A program made the translations under genes and the position numbers. Source: Candidatus Tenebribacter mawsonii (GTDB taxonomy: Bacteria; Cloacimonadota; Cloacimonadia; Cloacimonadales; TCS61). Taken from it: a DNA stretch of 5,191 bases. This document shows, one piece after another, positions 1 to 5,191 of this stretch. Positions within the stretch are counted from its first letter, which is position 1. Every line of letters starts with the position of its first letter. The DNA lies in the NCBI GenBank assembly GCA_030765665.1, contig JAVCCD010000238.1, forward strand, positions 1 through 5,191, in the 5' to 3' direction. The notes beneath the pieces were generated by a model that did no database searches, was not told the DNA's origin, and saw only the letters and a program-made list of their open reading frames with translations.

Positions 1-701
1 CATCTGTTCTTTTACCGGAAGATGAAACCAGACACATTTCTTCTTTTGATGATGTAGAGTATCTTGCTGAAAAATCACGAGAATTGTGGAATCTGGGTAA
101 TGACCCGATCGAAAGCTTGGTTGATGTTTTAGAAGATAATAACTTCAAAGTTGCCCTGATAGAAGGTGATGAGAAATTCGACGGTCTTTCTTGTTGGGCA
201 AATGATACTATCCCAATAATTGTTAGTAAAAAGAAATGTTTGGGAGACAGGCAGCGTTCAAATTTAGCTCATGAGCTTGGTCACTTACTTATGAATGTCG
301 AAGAAAGTTTTGATGAAGAAAAAGCAGCAAAGAGATTTTCTGCTAGCTTTCTTGTTCCCAAAGATATTGTTTATAAAGAATTAGGAAAACATCGAAATAA
401 TCTCAACTGGGAAGAATTGCACATTCTGAAACATAAATATGGTATGAGTATGCAGCAATGGATCTATCGGGCAAAAGATCTGGGAATAATTTCCGAATCC
501 CATGCTAGAAGCTGGTTCATTAAATTTAGACAAATAAATCCCAGGAAAGAACCAGGTGATCAAATACTTGAAGAAAAACCAACCCGTATGAGAAAGATTG
601 TTTTTCAGGAGTTAGCAGAAAATATTATTACTCCACCAAAAGCAGCAGAGCTTTTAGCTTGTAATATTCAGGATATCAGAAATTCTTTGATTGGAATCTA
701 A
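1..701 (+). CDS. ImmA/IrrE-family zinc metallopeptidase (COG2856/DUF955), 5'-truncated by the window edge; probable XRE-peptidase fusion
   Basis: The reading frame is open from base 3 to the TAA at 699-701, and no stop precedes it in the window, so the gene begins upstream. A TTG at 84 could be read as a start, but the codons before it (SVLLPEDETRH..FDDVEYLAEKSRELW) look like the helical linker between the HTH and peptidase parts of XRE-ImmA fusions, and TTG 84 has no good ribosome-binding site. The zinc motif HELGH is encoded at 270-284. The downstream E..A..F pattern (EKAAKRF, Glu at 318-320) supplies the likely third ligand, followed by the family's typical F.VP. The C-terminal tail (ITPPKAAELLACNIQDIR, about 630-690) resembles a short helix-turn-helix seen at the end of such fusions. 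In the family, ImmA cleaves the ImmR repressor and IrrE/PprI cleaves DdrO, both to derepress genes. The target here is unknown; the neighbouring PIN and restriction genes suggest local regulation. The peptidase call is firm; the missing HTH is inferred. Confidence 0.9.
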   Translation, partial: SVLLPEDETRHISSFDDVEYLAEKSRELWNLGNDPIESLVDVLEDNNFKVALIEGDEKFDGLSCWANDTIPIIVSKKKCLGDRQRSNLAHELGHLLMNVEESFDEEKAAKRFSASFLVPKDIVYKELGKHRNNLNWEELHILKHKYGMSMQQWIYRAKDLGIISESHARSWFIKFRQINPRKEPGDQILEEKPTRMRKIVFQELAENIITPPKAAELLACNIQDIRNSLIGI

Positions 702-708
702 CAATTTA

Positions 709-1194
709 ATGAAATTATTGATAGCAGATACATGCATTTTAATTGATCTTTATAATGGAGACATATTGTCTATGATTTCAAAATTACCCTATGAAACAGG
801 TTTTTCTGATGCGTTATTTACAGAATTAAAGCGTCCTACATACGACGATGTTATTAAGGCTAATTTAATAGAATATTCGTTGCCAGCCGAATCAGTTATT
901 GATGTATATTCTCTTAATGAAAAGTACCATAATCCATCAATTCCTGATTTGTTTTCACTAATTGTTGCTAGGGATAATAAAGCAATATTACTTACTGGAG
1001 ATAAAAAATTAAGAAAAGCTGCAAAGATCGAAGGTATCGATTTTAGAGGTATTTTCTGGATTTTAGATGAGTTGATAGAACATTCAATAGTTAATAAGGA
1101 AGCAGCGTCCCGCAGTCTTCAGCAGATTCTTGCTAAAGGTGCGTTTCTACCAAAAACTGAATGCCTGAAAAGATTTGAGCAATGGAAATTATAA
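709..1194 (+). CDS. PIN-domain protein, VapC-like putative ribonuclease
   Basis: A 161-residue protein in the usual size range for single-domain PIN toxins. The start MKLLIADTCILIDLYNG is the classic PIN strand 1 with catalytic-type Asp7. Further acidic positions are Glu39 (ALFTEL), Asp80 (PDLFSLIVA) and Asp98 (LLTGDKKLRKAA), so the full acidic set expected to bind Mg/Mn and cleave RNA is present. I chose ATG 709 because the protein then begins directly at strand 1. A TTG at 691 would add six residues and overlap the preceding gene by 11 bases. The ribosome-binding site is weak for either start. The gene begins 7 bases after the peptidase stop and ends 9 bases before the restriction gene, indicating co-transcription. 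Its partner is probably the upstream XRE-ImmA protein, since no separate small antitoxin gene is visible. The residues from about 115 on (LDELIEHSIVNKEAASRSLQQILAKG) look like a helical tail. RNase activity is a family-based inference. Confidence 0.85.
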   Translation: MKLLIADTCILIDLYNGDILSMISKLPYETGFSDALFTELKRPTYDDVIKANLIEYSLPAESVIDVYSLNEKYHNPSIPDLFSLIVARDNKAILLTGDKKLRKAAKIEGIDFRGIFWILDELIEHSIVNKEAASRSLQQILAKGAFLPKTECLKRFEQWKL

Positions 1195-1196
1195 GG
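1193..1196 (+). promoter_or_regulatory. Ribosome-binding site of the large restriction-modification gene
   Basis: AAGG lies 7 bases before ATG 1204 and overlaps the TAA stop of the PIN gene (1192-1194). It supports ATG 1204 as the start and points to translation coupled to the PIN gene. Confidence 0.55.
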
Positions 1197-1203
1197 TACA
1201 AAA

Positions 1204-4200
1204 ATGACCAAAGAAAGTTTAAACGCTGTTTTTAGAAATCCTTACGACAGGCAGGATTGGCAGAACCTATTAAGAGAAGTCTTCACGGGTGTTACATTTT
1301 TTGCTAATCCTTTTCCTATTCCTGTTCCCAAAGAAGAGATCAAAGAATTCTATCACACAGGCAATATCCGTTTATTCGATGGTAAAAACCTGGCAATTTT
1401 CGAGCTGCATGTTTCCGATAAAATAAATCTTAAAAGAAATCGGGTAGCTCTTCATAACATTATAAGTAAACATATAGACCAGGAAACTCATCATGGTGTA
1501 TTGGCATTATTTGATTCCAATAGCGATGATTACCGTTTCACCTTCACAGCCAAAGATTCCAAGATTACTGAAAAAGGTTTTGAAACCAGTGTTACAGATT
1601 CCAAAAGATATACCTATGTTTTTGGACCCAACGAAACCTGCCGTACTGCTACGGATAGATTCATGAAGTTGGCTGCCAAGAAAAGCAGTGCCAACCTTGA
1701 TGACATCGAAGATGCTTTTTCGGTAGAGAAACTTACAAAAGATTTCTTTAATAAATACAAAGAGCAATATGAAAAATTCGTCTGCCATCTAACTGGTAAA
1801 CACTTTGTGAAGAAAAGTGGAAAATGGATAGAAGAAGAAAAACACGAACCACATGTCTACATGAATTCAATCTTTGAAAATGATGATAAAAAAGCTCGTG
1901 ATTTCATCAAGAAATCTCTGGGACGTTTGGTCTTCCTGTATTTCCTGCAGAAGAAAGGTTGGTTGGGATGTGCCAAAGATCACACTGATTGGCAAGATGG
2001 TGATCAGAAATTCATGCAGAATTATTTTGATAGCTGCACTGATCAAGATCACTTTCACAGCAAACTACTTGTTCCCTTATATTTTGAATGCTTAAATAGC
2101 AAACGGGAGAACGATCTCTTTGCCATAACCAACTCTCGCATTCCATACCTGAACGGTGGATTATTCGAAGAAGATAATCTCAACACATCAATCATAGATT
2201 TTCCGATAGATTTCTGGCAGAATCTCTTTGCCTTCTTTGCAGAATACAATTTCACTATCGATGAGAACGATCCTTTTGAACAGGAAGTGGGGATTGACCC
2301 GGAAATGCTGGGGCACATCTTTGAAAACCTGCTGGAAGACAACAAAGACAAAGGTGCTTTCTACACTCCAAAACCCATCGTGGAATACATGTGCAAAGAA
2401 TCACTCATCCAATATCTTAAAACACATTTATTCCCAGATTCCCCTCTTGAGAGGGGTGGCAGCAAAGCTGACGGGGTGTGTAATCCCCCTTCGGAAGGGG
2501 GAACAAAAGGGGGTTTGGAAGATTCTGAAACCAACCATTGCGAAGGTCTCGAAAACTCAACCATTCGCAAGGTTGAAACTCTCGAAAACTTCATCCGCAA
2601 CCACGATCCTGGTGATCCTGAAGATAAAAACAACTACATCCGCAACAATGCAGAGCAAATAGAAAAACTTTTGGATGCCGTGAAGATCTGTGATCCGGCT
2701 ATCGGTTCCGGTGCTTTCCCGATGGGCTTGCTGCAGGAAATATTCTGGGCTAAAATGACACTGGACTGGACACTAAATCCGGCGGAAACCAAAAAGAAGA
2801 TTATTGAAAACTCAATTTATGGTGTGGACATAGACAGCGGAGCCGTTGATATTGCCCGTTTGCGCTTCTGGCTTTCACTTATCGTAGATGCAGATATACC
2901 GGAACCGTTACCTAACCTTGATTACAAAATAATGCAGGGAAACAGCCTGCTGGAAAGCTTTGAAGGGATTGACCTGAGCAAAGTAATGGAAGATAAACTT
3001 ACCGTTGAAACCGTAATTGAAGGTCAACAAGATTTGCTTGATTTTGCTAATGATAATCCTCAAAATAAAATTGTTTTTTCTGATGACAGAAAGCAAAAAG
3101 TACAGAGTTTAAAAAATAATTATTTTTCTGAAAGTGATCCGGGCAAGAAAAAACAGATTCATAAAGAAATCGATACAATTGTTCTGGAACACATTGAAGG
3201 ATGTCTGGAAATTCATAAAGATAATCTCCAATTGAAAATAGCAAATCTTGAAAAAAGTATAAGAAATAAAGCGAGAGGAAAGAATCAGGAAACAAAAGAA
3301 CACTTGTGGAATGGCAGTAAAGAAGGGAAATTATTAATAAAATTTAAAAGGGAATATGAGCTTGTTGACCAAAAATACAAGAAACTGGAAGAATTGCAAT
3401 ATAGCACCGACCGCCCTTTCTTTCTTTGGCATCTATATTTCAGTGAAGTTTTTGATGATAAAGGTGGCTTTGATATTGTGGTCGGAAATCCACCGTATAT
3501 AAAAGAATATACTGATAAACACGCATTTGATGGTTTAAGAGAATCAAAATATTATCAAGGGAAAATGGACATATGGTATTTCTTTGCTTGCACAAATTTA
3601 GATATTTTAAAGAAAAATGGAGTTTTATCTTTTATTGCTACAAATAATTGGGTAACAAATTCAGGTGCTTCTAAAATGAGAAATAAAGTCATTTCTGAAA
3701 CTCAAATTTTAAAACTAATTGATTTTAATAATTATAAAATCTTTGAATCAGCTGGTATCCAAACAATGATTATGTTTTTCAAAAACACCAATAATGCAGA
3801 TAAGTACAAATTTGATTTTAGAAAGCTAAAAAAAGATGCTGTTGAATTTTCCGATGTATTAGATTTGTTAAATCGTGTAAATTCAGAGAAAAACATTATT
3901 ATTAAACCAATTATAAATAGAATCGAAATGAAAAATAAGTTTTTAACTTTCAACAATCCTAAAATTGAGAGTGTATTGAATAAAATTAAAGAAAAAGATC
4001 ATTTCAAATTATTTGAAAATGAAGTGGCTAACGGTATCCATACCCATCACGATTGTATTAATAAAAAAATGTCAGCTATTTTAGGGAATAAGTTTCAAGT
4101 TGGTGATGGAATTTTTGCATTAACTGATATTGAGTTAGATTCCCTAAATTTAACTGAAAATGAAACGAAATTAATAAAACCTTATTTCACTACAACCGAG

Positions 4201-5127
4201 CTTCATAAATATTATGGAAATTCGAGAAATAAATATTGGTTAATTTATACATCTTCTAAATTCAAAAATCCAGAAAAAATGCAACCTTTCCCAAATTTAA
4301 AAAAACATTTAGATAAGTTCAAAAAAGTCATAACTTCGGATAACAAACCTTATGGTTTACACAGAACAAGAAAGGAGAAGTTTTTCAAGAATGAGAAAAT
4401 TATTGCATTAAGAAAATGCTCGAAAGCACCAATTTTTACTTACACAGATTTTGATTGTTATGTTTCTGCTACATTTTATGTTATTCAAACTGAAAGGATA
4501 AACTTAAAAATATTAACCAGTTTCTTAAATTCAAAATCTTGCGCATTCTGGTTAAAGAACAGAGGAAAAATGCAAGGAAATAATTATCAAATAGACAAAG
4601 AACCTTTATTAAATATTCCTATCCCAACAATTCTTAGAAAGTATCATACTACTTTTGAACGACTTTTAGAAAAAATCTTAAAAGAAAAAGAACTAAATGG
4701 AGACACAGCTTATCTCGAACACCAAATAGATTTAATGGTTTATAAATTGTATGAGCTTACTTATGAGGAAGTTCTTATTATCGATCCAGAATGTCCATTC
4801 TCCAAAGAAGAATATGAGAAGTTCGAATTGGAAAAAGCACCTGAGAGTGAATCAATAGTTGAAGAAATAAAAACTCAGAGCAAACCAGAAGTGGCGGTAA
4901 CCAGAAAAAAGCCAGTCATCAGCAAAACTGTTCCAATAAAAGCAGAAGAACCTGTAGGAAATATCCTCCTGGAGTTTACAGTTGGTCAGCATGTAATCCA
5001 TCCTACTTTTGGAGAAGGTGAAGTTCAACACGTTGCTGGAATCGGAGAATACGCAACAATCACTGTTAAATTCGGTAAACAAACTAAGAAGCTGGTTGCT
5101 GGTTTTGCAAAGTTGAGGGGAGTGTAG
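1204..5127 (+). CDS. Eco57I-like (type IIG) restriction-modification enzyme, N6-adenine methyltransferase fused to a putative nuclease and a UvrD/PcrA-tail-like C-terminus
   Basis: A 1307-residue single-chain protein predicted to methylate adenine in a specific DNA site and cut unmodified DNA. Residues about 1-190 form the N-terminal domain of large Eco57I-like proteins; its core (DGKNLAIFELHVSDKINLKRNR, residues 59-80) is where a PD-(D/E)XK nuclease site is expected, with Asp59 and Glu67 visible. A helical connector follows (about 225-400, with YLNGGLFEE and GHIFENLLEDNKDKGAFYTP; GAFYTP at 384-389 is the motif X region). The methyltransferase core has DPAIGSGAF at 497-505 (SAM binding), GVDID at 540-544, GNSLLE from 579 and catalytic NPPY at 762-765. 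Residues about 620-735 are charged and helical. FESAGIQTM (847-855) opens the TaqI-like target-recognition region (to about 1180). A charged linker (about 1210-1255) leads to a Tudor-like tail (1258-1307). Oddities are an in-frame repeat at residues 412-440 and a GC-poor recognition half. BREX PglX is an alternative, but the N-terminus fits type IIG better. The methyltransferase call is firm, nuclease activity less so. Confidence 0.92.
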   Translation: MTKESLNAVFRNPYDRQDWQNLLREVFTGVTFFANPFPIPVPKEEIKEFYHTGNIRLFDGKNLAIFELHVSDKINLKRNRVALHNIISKHIDQETHHGVLALFDSNSDDYRFTFTAKDSKITEKGFETSVTDSKRYTYVFGPNETCRTATDRFMKLAAKKSSANLDDIEDAFSVEKLTKDFFNKYKEQYEKFVCHLTGKHFVKKSGKWIEEEKHEPHVYMNSIFENDDKKARDFIKKSLGRLVFLYFLQKKGWLGCAKDHTDWQDGDQKFMQNYFDSCTDQDHFHSKLLVPLYFECLNSKRENDLFAITNSRIPYLNGGLFEEDNLNTSIIDFPIDFWQNLFAFFAEYNFTIDENDPFEQEVGIDPEMLGHIFENLLEDNKDKGAFYTPKPIVEYMCKESLIQYLKTHLFPDSPLERGGSKADGVCNPPSEGGTKGGLEDSETNHCEGLENSTIRKVETLENFIRNHDPGDPEDKNNYIRNNAEQIEKLLDAVKICDPAIGSGAFPMGLLQEIFWAKMTLDWTLNPAETKKKIIENSIYGVDIDSGAVDIARLRFWLSLIVDADIPEPLPNLDYKIMQGNSLLESFEGIDLSKVMEDKLTVETVIEGQQDLLDFANDNPQNKIVFSDDRKQKVQSLKNNYFSESDPGKKKQIHKEIDTIVLEHIEGCLEIHKDNLQLKIANLEKSIRNKARGKNQETKEHLWNGSKEGKLLIKFKREYELVDQKYKKLEELQYSTDRPFFLWHLYFSEVFDDKGGFDIVVGNPPYIKEYTDKHAFDGLRESKYYQGKMDIWYFFACTNLDILKKNGVLSFIATNNWVTNSGASKMRNKVISETQILKLIDFNNYKIFESAGIQTMIMFFKNTNNADKYKFDFRKLKKDAVEFSDVLDLLNRVNSEKNIIIKPIINRIEMKNKFLTFNNPKIESVLNKIKEKDHFKLFENEVANGIHTHHDCINKKMSAILGNKFQVGDGIFALTDIELDSLNLTENETKLIKPYFTTTELHKYYGNSRNKYWLIYTSSKFKNPEKMQPFPNLKKHLDKFKKVITSDNKPYGLHRTRKEKFFKNEKIIALRKCSKAPIFTYTDFDCYVSATFYVIQTERINLKILTSFLNSKSCAFWLKNRGKMQGNNYQIDKEPLLNIPIPTILRKYHTTFERLLEKILKEKELNGDTAYLEHQIDLMVYKLYELTYEEVLIIDPECPFSKEEYEKFELEKAPESESIVEEIKTQSKPEVAVTRKKPVISKTVPIKAEEPVGNILLEFTVGQHVIHPTFGEGEVQHVAGIGEYATITVKFGKQTKKLVAGFAKLRGV
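2441..2513 (+). repeat. Dispersed-type palindromic repeat (two GC-rich hairpins) inserted in frame in the restriction gene
   Basis: Two strong hairpins lie about 27 bases apart. The first is CCCCTCTTGAGAGGGG (2441-2456), a perfect palindrome apart from its central TG. The second pairs TCCCCCTT (2484-2491) with AAGGGGGA (2495-2502) around a CGG loop. A further AAAGGGGG (2506-2513) could compete for the same C-rich arm, and GGGG at 2473-2476 could pair with the first C-run. The frame stays open and reads SPLERGGSKADG then NPPSEGGTKGG, a low-complexity stretch unlike the rest of the protein. From memory this translated signature recurs in many unrelated proteins of Bacteroidota-like and candidate-phylum genomes, which marks a mobile or dispersed repeat. 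It has no poly-T tail, so it is not an intrinsic terminator. The true edges are uncertain and may extend to about 2436-2520. Confidence 0.75.
2533..2589 (+). repeat. Second imperfect inverted repeat with flanking 33-base-spaced direct repeat
   Basis: The left arm AACC-A-TTGCGAA-GGT (2533-2547) pairs with the right arm AACC-A-TTCGCAA-GGTT (2559-2574): 4, 7 and 3 base pairs separated by one unpaired A on each arm, with an 11-base loop. The loop begins with CTCGAAAAC (2548-2556), which recurs exactly at 2581-2589, a spacing of 33 bases or 11 codons. In protein this is LENSTIRK (449-456) followed by LENFIRNH (460-467). It lies directly after the GC-rich hairpin repeat, so it may be part of one compound insertion or a separate repeat family. 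Confidence 0.6.
3541..4740 (+). other. AT-rich target-recognition segment within the restriction gene, candidate recombined block
   Basis: Hand counts give 59 GC of 240 bases (25%) at 3541-3780 and 31 of 120 (26%) at 4501-4620. In contrast, 2641-2880 has 111 of 240 (46%) and 4981-5100 has 50 of 120 (42%). The drop starts just after the NPPY motif (3487-3498) and GC climbs again after about 4680, so the block matches the target-recognition region (residues about 780-1180). The bases between 3060 and 3540 are intermediate. This is consistent with replacement of the specificity part by recombination, but AT-rich TRDs can also arise by relaxed selection. Confidence 0.5.
4972..5124 (+). other. UvrD/PcrA C-terminal (Tudor-like) domain at the end of the restriction enzyme
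   Basis: Residues 1257-1307 read EFTVGQHVIHPTFGEGEV, then a short loop, then ATITVKFGKQTKKLVAGFAKLRGV. The pattern G..V.H..FG.G.V....G....ITV.F....KKL....AKL is that of the tail of UvrD/PcrA helicases, where the small Tudor-like fold contacts RNA polymerase (established for UvrD/PcrA). It is joined to the recognition region by a charged, low-complexity linker rich in E, K, S, P and V (about 1210-1255), as expected for an independent tethered module. That it works as in the helicases is inference. Confidence 0.65.
5115..5122 (+). promoter_or_regulatory. Possible ribosome-binding site of the downstream partial gene
   Basis: GAGGGGAG lies inside the last codons of the restriction gene, 12 bases before ATG 5135. 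It is purine-rich and a good Shine-Dalgarno match, but the spacing is somewhat long. Confidence 0.4.
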
Positions 5128-5134
5128 CATTATC

Positions 5135-5191
5135 ATGATAAACAAGGCAATAATAAATCTTGCAAATGAGCGACCAATTTATCATTCAGAA
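5135..5191 (+). CDS. 5' end of a further gene, product unidentified (cut by window edge)
   Basis: ATG 5135 opens a frame that stays open to the window end: 19 codons reading MINKAIINLANERPIYHSE. It begins 7 bases after the TAG of the restriction gene and has an upstream purine-rich GAGGGGAG, which fits an operon partner. The string LA.ERPI.HSE recalls the N-terminus of a conserved hypothetical family that typically continues HSEADFQHALAW; from memory, members carry a later D...ELK pattern that could be a PD-(D/E)XK-like fold. With only 19 residues visible this is a pointer, not an assignment. The existence of the gene is more certain than its family. Confidence 0.65.
   Translation, partial: MINKAIINLANERPIYHSE

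Noticed and set aside
691..708. TTG 691 as the start of the PIN gene
   Set aside because: It would add MESNNL before the natural PIN start and overlap the previous gene; ATG 709 places the first strand at the N-terminus as usual.
2040..2051. TGATCAAGATCA palindrome as an operator
   Set aside because: It is short, lies within conserved coding sequence, and is expected by chance in AT-rich DNA.
2484..2513. Hairpin as an intrinsic transcription terminator
   Set aside because: The stem is strong but is followed by AACAAAAGGGGG, not a T-run, and it lies in the middle of an intact gene.
2453..2513. Four G-runs as a G-quadruplex
   Set aside because: The loops between runs are 16, 20 and 7 bases, too long for a convincing quadruplex, and the runs are better explained by pairing with nearby C-runs.
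2361..2633. 90-codon open frame on the minus strand across the repeat
   Set aside because: It is antisense to the well-supported restriction gene, its sequence (PPFVPPSEGGLHTPSALLPPLSRGESG) is just the repeat read backwards, and it shows no domain.
2228..2662. 144-codon + strand open frame in another phase
   Set aside because: It overlaps conserved coding motifs (GAFYTP region) of the real gene. It is lysine/threonine-rich with no family resemblance; the repeat happens to be stop-free in several frames.
1204..5127. Large protein as BREX PglX or a DISARM methylase
   Set aside because: The size and NPPY motif would fit, but the N-terminal domain matches Eco57I-like type IIG proteins and no other BREX or DISARM genes are in the window. 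Flanking genes outside it could still change this.
1..5191. CRISPR array, tRNA or rRNA genes
   Set aside because: No regularly spaced repeats, cloverleaf or rRNA-like sequence was seen; almost all bases are coding.

Overview
The window is a piece of a bacterial defence-type locus. It holds four genes, all on the + strand and almost touching (gaps of 7, 9 and 7 bases), so it reads as one operon. From left to right: (1) the 3' part of a gene for an ImmA/IrrE-type zinc peptidase, whose start lies outside the window and which most likely carries an N-terminal XRE helix-turn-helix; (2) a small PIN-domain protein with the acidic residues of a VapC-like ribonuclease; (3) a very large single-chain Eco57I-like (type IIG) restriction-modification protein with motifs GAFYTP, DPAIGSGAF and NPPY and a C-terminal target-recognition region; (4) the first 19 codons of another gene that runs off the right edge.

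The organism cannot be named with confidence. The DNA is AT-rich overall. A dispersed palindromic repeat that translates as SPLERGG...NPPSEGG.KGG sits inside the large gene. From memory such repeats are common in Bacteroidota/Chlorobi-group genomes and in candidate phyla such as Cloacimonadota, so an environmental bacterium of that kind is my best guess (inference, low confidence).

Likely interplay (inference): the large protein would methylate host DNA at an adenine-containing site and cut unmodified DNA. The peptidase-regulator and PIN protein form a two-gene module upstream of it. That module resembles toxin-antitoxin-like pairs in which an XRE-COG2856 protein accompanies a PIN ribonuclease, and it could regulate the restriction gene or act as a backup.

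The most unusual points are all in the large gene. It carries a C-terminal module resembling the Tudor-like tail of UvrD/PcrA helicases. It contains an in-frame palindromic repeat plus a second inverted repeat just before methyltransferase motif I. It has a sharp drop in GC content across the target-recognition segment, which suggests a mosaic gene.
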